This document shows positions 51,175 to 59,421 of a stretch of 64,000 bases of DNA, one piece after another (position 1 is the stretch's first letter; each line of letters begins with the position of its first letter). The stretch comes from Fen-1058 sp964398185 (GTDB taxonomy: Bacteria; Chloroflexota; Anaerolineae; Fen-1058): contig CAYNML010000008.1 of the NCBI GenBank assembly GCA_964398185.1, positions 1 to 64,000 on the forward strand, given 5' to 3'. The translations under genes were made by a program, and so were the position numbers. The notes beneath the pieces were generated by a model that worked only from the letters and a program-made list of their open reading frames with translations, ran no database searches and had not been told where the DNA came from.

Positions 51175-51540
51175 ATGAGACGTTTAATGCGCTCGTTTGG
51201 ATTTGCCGGGCAAGGCATCGGCTATGCGATTCGCACGCAGGCAAATGTGCGCATTCATCTGACGATCACGGCCCTGGTGATCGGCGCGGGCCTGTGGTTG
51301 CAGCTTAACCCGATCGAGTGGGCCATCTTGATCGTCATGATCTCGGTCGTGTTGTCCGCAGAGCTGTTCAACACCGCACTGGAAGCCACGCTGGATCGAG
51401 TCAGCGTCGAAGAGCATCCTCTGGCAAAAATCGGCAAGGATGTGGCCGCCGGGGCCGTCTTCGTCTGCGCGATCGGATCCGTGATCGTCGGGCTGTTGAT
51501 CTTCGGGCCAAAGCTGCTGGCGCTGATCGGCGTGCGGTAA
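51175..51540 (+). CDS. dgkA: Diacylglycerol/undecaprenol kinase
   Basis: A small integral-membrane kinase of 121 residues of the DgkA type, with three membrane helices. The catalytic signature AELFNTALEATLDRV (about 63-77) is intact, and GFAGQGIGYAIRTQANVRIH precedes it. In Gram-positive relatives it phosphorylates undecaprenol. It follows ybeY by 14 bases and has the usual neighbours. Confidence 0.93.
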   Translation: MRRLMRSFGFAGQGIGYAIRTQANVRIHLTITALVIGAGLWLQLNPIEWAILIVMISVVLSAELFNTALEATLDRVSVEEHPLAKIGKDVAAGAVFVCAIGSVIVGLLIFGPKLLALIGVR

Positions 51541-51555
51541 GCTCACACCCGATCG

Positions 51556-51564
51556 TGTTATACT
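51556..51564 (+). promoter_or_regulatory. Extended -10 promoter of greA copy 2
   Basis: TGtTATACT forms an extended -10 element with no clear -35. A transcript would start near 51571 and include the folded leader. Confidence 0.55.
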
Positions 51565-51583
51565 TGATTTACACTTACCATCC

Positions 51584-51675
51584 GGAGTCGAGGCTTCAGC
51601 CGGGTTCGTGGAAGGCTTCCGGCTAATGCCTCGATTCCAATAGAGTTTTCCCGATGTGCTTGACACATCGACTCT
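51584..51675 (+). ncRNA. Structured 5' leader of greA copy 2
   Basis: Two adjacent domains are visible. In the first, GGAGTCGAGGC (51584-51594) pairs with GCCTCGATTCC (51628-51638) and encloses AGCCGG/CCGGCT. In the second, AGAGT-CGATGTG pairs with CACATCG-ACTCT (51642-51675). The second ends directly before the GAGGAG ribosome-binding site, so folding could limit translation. It is not recognised as a known riboswitch. Confidence 0.55.
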
Positions 51676-51692
51676 GAGGAGTTGCACTTCTC

Positions 51693-52163
51693 ATGCAAGA
51701 AGAAACGACGACGTATTTGACGCCGGAAGGCAAGTTGAAACTGGAAGCCGAGCTGGAAGACCTGAAGACCAACAAGCGCCGCGAACTGGCGGAGCGCCTG
51801 AACTTTGCCATCAAGCAGGGCGATCTATCCGAGAACGCCGATTACATCGCGGCCAAGGAAGACCAGGCCTTTTTGGAAGGCCGCATTCGCACCATCGAGG
51901 GGATGCTGCGCCACGTGACCATCATCGAGGAGCAGAGCGGCGGCGAGGTGCGCATTGGGTCGCGCGTCAAGGTGCAGGAAGTGGGCTTTGACGACGAGGA
52001 AACGTTCAGCATGGTCGGCGCGGCGGAGGCCAATCCGCTGGAAGGCAAGATCAGCAACGAAAGTCCGCTGGGCCGCGCGCTGCTGGGCAAGCACGTGGGC
52101 GACGAAGCCGAGTTCGAAGCGCCCGGCGGGATGATCAAGTTTAAGATTGTCGCCATTGAGTGA
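51693..52163 (+). CDS. greA: Transcription elongation factor GreA (copy 2)
   Basis: A protein of 156 residues with the same two-domain plan as copy 1. The coiled coil contains KQGDLSENADYIAAKEDQ, with the tip acidic residues present, and the C-terminal domain ends in ISNESPLGRALLGKHVGDEAEFEAPGG. Both copies keep the acidic tip, so both could act on stalled RNA polymerase. It is transcribed separately from dgkA by an extended -10 promoter. Confidence 0.95.
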   Translation: MQEETTTYLTPEGKLKLEAELEDLKTNKRRELAERLNFAIKQGDLSENADYIAAKEDQAFLEGRIRTIEGMLRHVTIIEEQSGGEVRIGSRVKVQEVGFDDEETFSMVGAAEANPLEGKISNESPLGRALLGKHVGDEAEFEAPGGMIKFKIVAIE

Positions 52164-52188
52164 TGGGGCGTGAAGAGGAGAACTGGAG

Positions 52189-52503
52189 ATGGCCGCAGTC
52201 GAGACTCGTTACGAACATATCGTGCTTGATGAACAACGGGTGCCCATGCTGGCCGGGACCGACACCAAAGTGATCGAGTTGGTTGTCGAGCAAATGGCCT
52301 ATGGCTGGAGCCCGGAAGAGCTGCACTTTCAGCATCCGCACCTCTCGCTCGGCCAGATTCATTCGGCGTTGGCCTATTACTGGGATCATCAAGAAGTGCT
52401 CGATCGTGACATCGAACGCCGCCAGGCATTGGTCGATCAGATGCAACGCACGGCAACGCCGTCGGCACTGCACAACCGGTTGACAGCCCTGGGACTGATC
52501 TGA
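52189..52503 (+). CDS. DUF433 antitoxin-like protein
   Basis: A protein of 104 residues of the DUF433 family (YEHIVLDEQRVPMLAGTDTKVIELV, HPHLSLGQIHSALAYYWDHQ). It precedes a DUF5615 reading frame with a TGATG stop/start overlap. GAGGAGAACTGGAG lies upstream. Its toxin partner is frameshifted here, so the antitoxin may be an orphan. Confidence 0.85.
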   Translation: MAAVETRYEHIVLDEQRVPMLAGTDTKVIELVVEQMAYGWSPEELHFQHPHLSLGQIHSALAYYWDHQEVLDRDIERRQALVDQMQRTATPSALHNRLTALGLI

Positions 52504-52855
52504 TGCCCATCAAGCTGTATATGGATCAGCATGTGCCGCGCGCCATTACTGTCGGGTTGCAGCTGCGCGGCGTCAGAGTGGTGACAGCGTTTGAAGATGG
52601 CGCGAGCCGCTTCGATGATGCGGCTCTGCTGGATCGGGCAACGGCGTTAGGCTGTGTACTTTTTCGCAAGATGATGATCTTCTGGTGGAAGCGACCCGCC
52701 GTCAGCGTGAGGGACGCGATTTTGCCGGCGTCATTTTTGCCCGGCAACTCCAGGTATCCATCGGGAAATGCATTGATGATCTGACATTGATCGCACAGGC
52801 AGGCGAGCCGGGTGACCTAAAAAACCGCGTGGAATATCTGCCGTTGAAGCCGTAA
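52503..52855 (+). pseudogene. DUF5615 toxin gene broken by a one-base frameshift
   Basis: The frame starts MPIKLYMDQHVPRAITVGLQ and reads to LGCVLF, then continues wrongly as RKMMIFWW. Shifted by one base at the run of five T (52660-52664), the protein continues QDDDLLVEATRRQREGRDF and onward to the stop at 52853-52855. A sixth T would give LFSQDDDLLV, the expected family sequence. The whole would be about 117 residues. Either a natural null allele, a slippage switch or an assembly error in the homopolymer. Confidence 0.85.
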
Positions 52856-52878
52856 CGACTGACAGGATATTAGCAGTC

Positions 52879-53736
52879 ATGCCAGCTCACTTCATATTTG
52901 GCACCGTCGGTTCGCCGTTAAGCACGCCCAAGAAACCAGGCGGCACGCCCGGCGGTATTCTGCGCCTGCGCGAATTGAAACTCGATGCGCTGGAACTGGC
53001 CTGGGTGCAGAGCGTGCGCGTCAGCGACGAAACCTGCGCCGTGATCAAATCCACGGCCCAACAGGCCAGGCTGTCCCTCAGCGTTCACGCGCCGTACTAC
53101 ATCAACCTGAACGCGCAGACGAAGGACCTGTGGGCCGCCGGGCGCGATCGGTTGCTGGCGGCGGCGCGCGCCGGTTACAAAGCAGGCGCCACGGACATCA
53201 TCTTTCATCCCGGTTCGTACATGAAAGATGAACCAGCGGCCGCGAACAAGATCGCCGTGCAGCGCTTAGCCGAGGTGGCGGCGCAGTTGCAGGCCGAGGG
53301 CGTGAAAGTGATCCTGCGCCCGGAGACGATGGGCAAGAGCGCGATGCTGGGCACGCTCAAAGAAACGATCGCGTGGTCGCGCGCCATCGACGGCGTGCTG
53401 CCCTGTATCGACTTCGCGCATTTGCACACGCGCGCGGGCGACGGCAGTTTCAACTCGTACCAGGAATTCAGCGCCGCGCTGCAGCTGGTCAAAGACGGTC
53501 TGGGCAAGCGCGGGCTGCACACGCTGCACATCCACCTGTCCGGCATCGACTACGGACCCAAAGGCGAGAAGAAACACCTCTCGCTGAAAGAAGCCGATCT
53601 GAAATACAAGGAACTCTTCCGGGCGCTGATCGACGCCGGGGCCGGCGGGCGCATCCTGTGCGAAAGCCCGCTGATGGAAGAGGACGCGCTGGTGATGCAG
53701 AAAGCCTACCGGCAATTGTTGAAGCGGAAGGCTTGA
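52879..53736 (+). CDS. nfo: Deoxyribonuclease IV (AP endonuclease)
   Basis: A TIM-barrel AP endonuclease of 285 residues that cleaves DNA 5' to abasic sites in base excision repair. Zinc-site motifs are visible: FHPGSY, LRPETMG, CIDFAHLHTRAGDG, LHIHLSGIDYG and CESPLMEEDA. Length is normal. It lies close after the DUF5615 remnant with no clear promoter of its own. Confidence 0.93.
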   Translation: MPAHFIFGTVGSPLSTPKKPGGTPGGILRLRELKLDALELAWVQSVRVSDETCAVIKSTAQQARLSLSVHAPYYINLNAQTKDLWAAGRDRLLAAARAGYKAGATDIIFHPGSYMKDEPAAANKIAVQRLAEVAAQLQAEGVKVILRPETMGKSAMLGTLKETIAWSRAIDGVLPCIDFAHLHTRAGDGSFNSYQEFSAALQLVKDGLGKRGLHTLHIHLSGIDYGPKGEKKHLSLKEADLKYKELFRALIDAGAGGRILCESPLMEEDALVMQKAYRQLLKRKA

Positions 53737-53740
53737 CAAG

Positions 53741-53814
53741 TAATGAGTAACGAGTAATGCGTAAAACGTGACAAGAGCCAGGTCTTCTTGTCCTCTTGTC
53801 TTCTTGTCCTTCAT
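53741..53814. repeat. Simple repeat tract at the start of a glycosyltransferase gene
   Basis: GTAATG(A/C)GTAA units are followed by CTTCTTGTC/CTCTTGTC units. The second type is the complement of the GACAAG repeat that interrupts the aldolase gene near 32725. Confidence 0.7.
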
Positions 53815-53815
53815 C

Positions 53816-55420
53816 GTGTCATACCTTCGCCGACACCGCGCCTTCATCATCTGGGCCATCGTCGCCCTGCTCTGGGCGAATCTGCCTTATCTCATCGGTT
53901 ACGCCTCCTCTACACCGCAAACTCAATTCGGCGGATTCTTCCTCTACGAACAAGACGGCTATTCTTATCTCGCCAAAATGCGGCAGGGCGCGGGCGCACA
54001 CGGTGCGCAGGGCGCGTGGGAGTTTCATCTGCCGTACACGAGTGAAGATGAGTATCAAACGGGCGGCCTGGTCTATCCCTTCTATTTGATCCTGGGCAAG
54101 CTCGCGCCGCTGGGCCTGTCGTATCCTCTGCTCTATCACGGCGCGCGGCTCTTGAGCAGTCTGCTGTTGTTGCTTGTGCTCGCCCGGTTCATCGCGCGCT
54201 TCGTCACGGATCGACGCTGGCAGGTGTGGACATGGTGGCTATTGTTGTTCAGCGGCGGCTGGGGTTTGCTGGTCAGCCTGTTCTTCAACCAGAAATACGT
54301 GGCCTATGAACTCATTGCGCCGGACGCATTTGTGTTCTCCATCCTGTACGGCACGCCGCACGTCATCTTCGGCTTCGCGCTGTTCTTGATCTGGATCGGT
54401 TATACGCTGGACACCCTGAGCGCAGCAACGGATACACAACCGATAAACGGATGGCCGTGGCGGCGCATTTTCGTGGCCAATGTATTAGGCTTGCTCACCG
54501 CACTGTCACGCGAGGCCTACGGTCCGGCCTTTGCCGGAATCTTCGGCGCGTATCTCATCGCGTTGATCATCCAGCGCCGGAAGATGCCATGGCGCGAAGG
54601 GATCATCGTCGCACTGTCGAGCCTTGGTGCAGGGTTGTACGGTATGTATCTCATCTACGTCTTTCGCGCCAGTCCCGGCCTGGCCGCGTGGTCGGCGCAA
54701 AATGAATTTACTTCGCCCGATCTCTTCGATTTCCTCATCGGCTTTGCGCCGCTCTTGATACTGGCGGCGGCCGGAATATATCTCTACTTCGCCCGCCGTC
54801 GCTCTATCTCTCTGTCCCGCCATCCCTCCTTCTTGATCGCCTGGCTGATCGCTGGCCCGCTCATGGCCTATCTGCCCATCGCCATCAGCCGCCGCCTGAT
54901 TGCCGGCTGGCAGATTCCGCTGTGCATCTTGGCGGCCTATGCCGTCTTGCGCTTGCTCGATTCCAACGTGCCGCTGCGCCGGACGATCGCCGTCGGCGCG
55001 CTGGCGCTGTCGGCAGTGTCGACGTTGATCGTCATCGGGATGGGTGTCGCTTTTGTGAGCGTGCCGCGCCCGCCGTTGTATCAGACCGCCGCTGAACTTG
55101 CCGCCCTCAACTGGCTGGGGGCGCAGACCACCGATCGGGATGTGGTCTTGTCCGAGTGGCGCTTCGGCAACCTGCTGCCGATCTACGCCAACGCCCGCGC
55201 GTTCGTCGGCCACCCGATCGAAACGATCGGCTACCGGGAAAAAAGCGCCGCCGTCGATCGCTTTTTCGATCCGTCAACGTCAGACGCCGATCGGCAGGCG
55301 GTGATCGATCGCTGGCACATCACCTTCGTGGTCGCCCCAGCCGATCGGCCTGCGCCGCCCGACGGTCAAATCGTTTTCCAACACGGACTGTTAAATATCT
55401 TTGAGATCGCACCGCAATGA
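53816..55420 (+). CDS. Multi-pass membrane glycosyltransferase-like protein
   Basis: A protein of about 534 residues with ten or more membrane helices, plausibly of the GT-C superfamily. The first loop has FLYEQDGYSYLAKMRQG. The catalytic residues are not certain. GTG 53816 is preferred since the earlier GTG 53768 lies in a CTTGTC repeat and would add a low-complexity tail. An in-frame segment (TDTQPINGW region) matches the hairpin element of 43901. Function in envelope glycosylation is inferred only. Confidence 0.65.
   Translation: MSYLRRHRAFIIWAIVALLWANLPYLIGYASSTPQTQFGGFFLYEQDGYSYLAKMRQGAGAHGAQGAWEFHLPYTSEDEYQTGGLVYPFYLILGKLAPLGLSYPLLYHGARLLSSLLLLLVLARFIARFVTDRRWQVWTWWLLLFSGGWGLLVSLFFNQKYVAYELIAPDAFVFSILYGTPHVIFGFALFLIWIGYTLDTLSAATDTQPINGWPWRRIFVANVLGLLTALSREAYGPAFAGIFGAYLIALIIQRRKMPWREGIIVALSSLGAGLYGMYLIYVFRASPGLAAWSAQNEFTSPDLFDFLIGFAPLLILAAAGIYLYFARRRSISLSRHPSFLIAWLIAGPLMAYLPIAISRRLIAGWQIPLCILAAYAVLRLLDSNVPLRRTIAVGALALSAVSTLIVIGMGVAFVSVPRPPLYQTAAELAALNWLGAQTTDRDVVLSEWRFGNLLPIYANARAFVGHPIETIGYREKSAAVDRFFDPSTSDADRQAVIDRWHITFVVAPADRPAPPDGQIVFQHGLLNIFEIAPQ
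54425..54457. repeat. In-frame copy of the ACGGATGGCCG element
   Basis: Thirty of 33 bases match 43901-43933, including GATAAACGGATGGCCG. It is translated inside the glycosyltransferase as part of a loop between helices. The inverted arm present at 43941 is absent here. Confidence 0.7.
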
Positions 55421-55432
55421 TCGATGTTGTTG

Positions 55433-55438
55433 TATAAT
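55433..55438 (+). promoter_or_regulatory. -10 box of pepA
   Basis: A perfect TATAAT lies 41 bases upstream of the pepA ATG, right after the preceding stop codon. No convincing -35 is seen. Confidence 0.4.
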
Positions 55439-55479
55439 GGCAGCAGCCCCGAACCTCACCCGCTCTAGATAGGAGTCAC

Positions 55480-57003
55480 ATGGACATCAAAGTACAACGC
55501 GGCTCGATTGAAGCAACCCAGACCGATGTGATCATCGTCAATTTGTTCGAAGGCACGGAAGTGCCCGCCGGCGCAACGGGCGCGGTGGATCAGGCGCTGA
55601 ACGGCGCTATTACCGACGTAATCCGTTCCGGTGATTTTCGCGGCAAGCTGAATGAGTTGAGCGTGTTGTATTCACGCGGCGCGATCCCGGCGAAGCGCGT
55701 CATCGTCGTCGGCCTGGGCAAGGTCGCCGATTTCAATCTCGATCGCGTGCGGCAGGCGGCAGCCTGGTCGGCGCGGCGCGCGCGCGATCTGGGCTGCAAG
55801 TCCATTGCCACCGTGGCGCACGGGGCCGGCACCGGACAGATCGATGCGGCGTCGGCGGCGCAGGCCGTGGTCGAAGGCGTGCTGCTGGGCCTGTATGAAT
55901 GGCGCGAGCATCGCAACGCGCCGCGCGAGCGCGGCCCGGTCGAGTCGCTGACCATCGTGGAATTCGACGAGAGCAAACTCGCCGCGCTCGAGGCCGGAGC
56001 GCGATCGGGTGAAGGGATCGCCGCAGGTGTGAATCGCGCGCGCGACCTGGTCAACGAGCCGCCCAATTATTTGCTGCCGGAAAATCTGGCGCAAGCGGCC
56101 ATGAAGATGGCGCAGGAAACGGGCGTGAAGTGCGTGGTGCACGACATCGAATGGATGCGCGCGCAGAAGATGGGCGCGCTGCTGGGTGTCACGCAGGGCA
56201 CGGCCAATCCGCCGCAGTTTATTGAACTGGACTATCAGGGCGCGGACGGTGCGCCGATCATCTTTGTGGGCAAGGGCATCACCTTCGACAGCGGCGGCCT
56301 CAGCCTCAAGCCGGCCGAAGGCATGGAAGCGATGAAAAACGACATGGGCGGCGCGGCGGCCGTCATCGGCGCAGTGGAAGCCGTGGCGCGCCTGAAGCTG
56401 CCCGTGCACGTGATGGGGTTGATCCCCACCTGCGAGAACCTGCCCAGCGGCACGGCCTATCGCCCCGCGGATGTGTTGACGGCCCGCAACGGCAAGACGA
56501 TCGAGATCATCAGCACCGACGCGGAAGGCCGCTTGATCCTGGCCGATGCGCTGTGCTACGCCGCCGATTTCAAGCCGCAGGCTGTGATCGATCTGGCGAC
56601 GCTGACCGGCGCGTGCGTCATCGCGCTGGGCGAGAACGTGGCCGCCGGGTTCTTCTGCAACGACGACGACCTGGCGCGGCAGATCAAGATCGCCAGCAAC
56701 GCCACCAACGAGAAGTTGTGGCGCTTGCCGCTGTACGACGAATACCGCGACAAGATTCGCAGCGACAATGCCGACATGAAGAACACGGGCGGGCGCTTTG
56801 GCGGCGTGGGCACCAGCTCGGTCTTCCTGGAAGAATTCACGTCATATCCGTGGGCGCACTGGGACATCGCCGGCATGGCCTCGGATACCGTAGGCTATTC
56901 GCCGCTCACGCCCCGCGTCAAACTACCCTACGTCATTCGCGGCGGCACGGGCTTTGGCGTGCGCGCGCTGGTGGAACTGGCGCGCAATTGGAAAGCAAGC
57001 TAA
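55480..57003 (+). CDS. pepA: Leucyl aminopeptidase (M17)
   Basis: A protein of 507 residues, a dizinc exopeptidase of the M17 family. The N-terminal domain (about 1-170) is followed by the catalytic domain with KGITFDSGG (metal-binding Lys and Asp), MKNDMGGAAAV and STDAEGRL (Asp and Glu ligands, catalytic Arg). The canonical NTDAEGR has Ser for Asn here. It acts in cytosolic peptide turnover. AGGAG precedes the ATG. Confidence 0.95.
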   Translation: MDIKVQRGSIEATQTDVIIVNLFEGTEVPAGATGAVDQALNGAITDVIRSGDFRGKLNELSVLYSRGAIPAKRVIVVGLGKVADFNLDRVRQAAAWSARRARDLGCKSIATVAHGAGTGQIDAASAAQAVVEGVLLGLYEWREHRNAPRERGPVESLTIVEFDESKLAALEAGARSGEGIAAGVNRARDLVNEPPNYLLPENLAQAAMKMAQETGVKCVVHDIEWMRAQKMGALLGVTQGTANPPQFIELDYQGADGAPIIFVGKGITFDSGGLSLKPAEGMEAMKNDMGGAAAVIGAVEAVARLKLPVHVMGLIPTCENLPSGTAYRPADVLTARNGKTIEIISTDAEGRLILADALCYAADFKPQAVIDLATLTGACVIALGENVAAGFFCNDDDLARQIKIASNATNEKLWRLPLYDEYRDKIRSDNADMKNTGGRFGGVGTSSVFLEEFTSYPWAHWDIAGMASDTVGYSPLTPRVKLPYVIRGGTGFGVRALVELARNWKAS

Positions 57004-57011
57004 AACGTAAG

Positions 57012-57053
57012 GCGTAAAACGTAAGGCCGTTCGCGGGGTCTTACGTTTTACGC
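57012..57053. repeat. CGTAAAACG-type hairpin after pepA
   Basis: GCGTAAAACGTAAG (57012-57025) and CTTACGTTTTACGC (57040-57053) are exact inverses. Preceding and following bases carry more units of the same simple repeat. It may serve as a terminator although no U-run follows. Confidence 0.7.
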
Positions 57054-57077
57054 TTCACGCATTACACAGCACGCTTT

Positions 57078-58673
57078 ATGGCTGACCTCAGCGGCAAAAC
57101 CTTCGGCCAATATCGACTGATCGAACCGATCAGCAGCGGCGGCATGGCGACGATCTACAAAGCCTACCAGCCGGGGCTGGATCGCGTCGTGGCGATTAAA
57201 GTGCTGCCTGAGTTTTTGCTGAGTCAAGCAGGTTTCCTGGAGCGCTTCAAGATCGAGGCGCAGGCCATCGCCAAACTCGATCATCCGCACATCCTCCCCG
57301 TGTACGACTACGGCGAAGCCGAGCGCACGCCGTACCTCGTGATGAAGTACGTGCCCGGCGGCACGTTGAAGGACCTCATGGCCAGAGGGCCGATCGAGCC
57401 GCGGCAGGCCGCACCGCTCTTGCGCCAGATGGCCGAAGCCTTGCAGCACGCGCACGATCAAGGCATCATCCATCGCGATGTGAAGCCCAGCAACGTGCTG
57501 ATGCAGGATGGCCGCTGGGTGCAGCTGATGGACTTCGGCCTGGCCAAGCTGATGACGAGCACGTCCAACATCACGGCCAGCGGCACCGGCGTTGGCACGC
57601 CCGATTACATGTCGCCCGAACAGGCGCAGGGCACGCCGGTCGATCAACGCACCGATATTTACTCGCTGGGCGTGGTGCTGTATCAGATGCTCACCGGCGA
57701 TGTGCCCTTTCACGCCGAGACGCCGATGGCCGTCATGCTCAAGCACATCGTCGAAGCGCCGCCGCCGCTGCGCACCAAGAACCCGGACGTCAGCCCGGAG
57801 ATTGAACAGGTGGTGCTGAAGGCGCTGGCGAAGCACCGCGACGATCGGTACGCCCGCGCGGAAGACCTCGCCGCCGCGTATGAAGCCGCGCTCGATTCGG
57901 CGGCGACGCTGCCCACGGTGTCGCAGCCCAGCCTGACCACCCTGCCCCTCACACCCACCGTCGAGCAGCGGCGCAGCCCGTGGCCGATCGTGGCGGCAGT
58001 GATTGCCATACTCGCCGTCGTCATTGCGATCGCCGCGCTGGTGATCTCTGGCAACCGATCGGATAACGGCGGTTCGACGGTCCAGCTCGGCGCGAATCTA
58101 CTGGACGATTTCAGCGGCGCAGCGATCGATACTGCGACATGGGTCTACAGTGGAACCTTCACGACTACGCTCGACAGTCCGGCCATCGCGATCAAGAATG
58201 GGCGCGTGACGTACAACATCGTCAACGAGGCCGCTGATTACTACGACGGCGGGCTGCGCTACGAATCGCCGCGTCCCTTCAAAATGATCGCGGCGCGCGT
58301 GTCGCTGATCGATGCGGCCGACTACGGCGACATCGGGCTGGAAGTCAACGGGCTGGATGCCGAAGCTGATGCGTGGGCGTATCTGGCGATGGCGCCCAGC
58401 GACGGATCGATCTACGCTTACGTGGGCCACACCAGCAGCGAGAGCGCCGAAGAAACGTACACCCTCTTACAGGGCACCGGCATGCCCGCCACGCATGAAC
58501 TCGCCATCGGCTGGGACGGCAAGCAGCTGACGTTCTACGTCGACGGGCAAGCCCGCAAGAGTCTGCCCACCACGCAACTGGGCCAGTGGGCGCGCCTCCT
58601 CTTTGACATCGGTCCGCAGACCAGCCTCTCCGGCAGCTTCGATGATGTGAGAATCACTTACGCGGGGCAATAA
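57078..58673 (+). CDS. PknB-type Ser/Thr protein kinase with extracellular domain
   Basis: A protein of 531 residues. The kinase domain (about 12-265) has all catalytic elements: GGMATIYK glycine loop, Lys41, HRD (132-134), DFG (152-154) and GTPDYMSPEQ. A membrane helix spans about 297-320. The external part (about 335-531) is a beta-sandwich resembling a concanavalin/laminin-G-type domain and ends SGSFDDVRITYAGQ. Instead of PASTA repeats it thus carries a possible glycan-binding sensor. A MazEF pair and an orphan copy of the last 16 codons follow. Confidence 0.9.
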   Translation: MADLSGKTFGQYRLIEPISSGGMATIYKAYQPGLDRVVAIKVLPEFLLSQAGFLERFKIEAQAIAKLDHPHILPVYDYGEAERTPYLVMKYVPGGTLKDLMARGPIEPRQAAPLLRQMAEALQHAHDQGIIHRDVKPSNVLMQDGRWVQLMDFGLAKLMTSTSNITASGTGVGTPDYMSPEQAQGTPVDQRTDIYSLGVVLYQMLTGDVPFHAETPMAVMLKHIVEAPPPLRTKNPDVSPEIEQVVLKALAKHRDDRYARAEDLAAAYEAALDSAATLPTVSQPSLTTLPLTPTVEQRRSPWPIVAAVIAILAVVIAIAALVISGNRSDNGGSTVQLGANLLDDFSGAAIDTATWVYSGTFTTTLDSPAIAIKNGRVTYNIVNEAADYYDGGLRYESPRPFKMIAARVSLIDAADYGDIGLEVNGLDAEADAWAYLAMAPSDGSIYAYVGHTSSESAEETYTLLQGTGMPATHELAIGWDGKQLTFYVDGQARKSLPTTQLGQWARLLFDIGPQTSLSGSFDDVRITYAGQ

Positions 58674-58690
58674 CCTCATCCCAGCCGGGC

Positions 58691-58731
58691 TTGACAAACG
58701 CGCGAATTGGGCGTATCTTCTATGTAGATAC
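58691..58731 (+). promoter_or_regulatory. Promoter and operator of the MazEF-like pair
   Basis: TTGACA (58691-58696) and TATCTT (58714-58719) are 17 bases apart. GTATCT-tctatgt-AGATAC (58713-58731) is a perfect inverted repeat over the -10 box, the expected place for autoregulation by the antitoxin. Confidence 0.75.
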
Positions 58732-58749
58732 TACCTAAGGAGACTCGAA

Positions 58750-58992
58750 ATGATCACTCGCGTGCAAAAATGGGGCAATAGTCTGGCTCTACGCATTCCC
58801 AAGTCCTTCGCAACCGAAGTCGGATTGCAGACCGACTCCTCGGTAGAGGTTTCGATGGTCGATGGTAAGTTGGTTGTAGCCCCGGTCACCAAATCCCAGT
58901 TGACGCTCAAACAACTCCTCATGCAAGTCACCGATGAAAATCTGCATCACGAAGTTGAGACTGGCCCTGCCCAAGGGAACGAAGTATGGTAG
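58750..58992 (+). CDS. MazE/AbrB-type antitoxin
   Basis: A protein of 80 residues. The N-terminal swapped-hairpin domain (ITRVQKWGNSLALRIPKS, then SSVEVSMVDGKLVVAPV) is MazE-like, and the C-terminal part is a flexible toxin-binding tail. AAGGAG lies before the ATG. It overlaps the toxin by seven bases. Likely represses the palindromic promoter at 58691-58731. Confidence 0.88.
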   Translation: MITRVQKWGNSLALRIPKSFATEVGLQTDSSVEVSMVDGKLVVAPVTKSQLTLKQLLMQVTDENLHHEVETGPAQGNEVW

Positions 58993-59333
58993 ACGTCAAA
59001 GCCTACGTTCCCAAGCGCGGGGATGTCGTTTGGATCACGCTCAATCCACAGGCCGGACACGAACAAGCCGGGCGGCGTCCGGCGGTAGTGCTTTCGCCAG
59101 AAGAATATAACGGCAAAGTCGGTCTGGCGATTTTGTGCCCCGTGACCAACCAGATCAAAGGCTATCCCTTCGAAGTTCGAGTTCCAGCAGACCTGCCAGT
59201 AACCGGCGCAATCTTGGCTGATCAGGTTAAAAATCTGGATTGGCGCGTGCGGAATGCGGAATTGATCTGCGCCCTGCCCACGCGCGTGGTATCGGAAGTT
59301 CTGCAAAAGATCGCCGCGTTGCTGACGAAGTAG
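58986..59333 (+). CDS. MazF/PemK-type endoribonuclease toxin
   Basis: A protein of 115 residues with the MazF fold. The first strand is PKRGDVVWITLNPQAGHEQAGRRPAVVLSP, with the catalytic Arg in GRRPAVV, and the conserved Ser/Thr is in CPVTNQ. MazF toxins cut mRNA at short motifs. The gene appears intact. Confidence 0.92.
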   Translation: MVDVKAYVPKRGDVVWITLNPQAGHEQAGRRPAVVLSPEEYNGKVGLAILCPVTNQIKGYPFEVRVPADLPVTGAILADQVKNLDWRVRNAELICALPTRVVSEVLQKIAALLTK

Positions 59334-59346
59334 CATGTAGGCAACA

Positions 59347-59393
59347 TCTCCGGCAGCTTCGATGATGTGAGGATTACGTATGCGGAGCAGTAA
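59347..59393 (+). pseudogene. Orphan 3' end of a kinase paralogue
   Basis: Forty-one of 47 bases match the last codons of the Ser/Thr kinase (58627-58673), reading SGSFDDVRITYAEQ-stop. Five of the six differences are silent third-position changes. This shows a separately evolved coding copy rather than a target-site duplication. Confidence 0.75.
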
Positions 59394-59421
59394 ACATGTT
59401 AACAGCGGGAGAAATCAAGAA

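Noticed and set aside
58627..59393. A target-site duplication from MazEF insertion
   Set aside because: The two 47-base copies differ at six positions with a silent-substitution pattern, which points to paralogous coding sequence rather than a fresh insertion duplicate.
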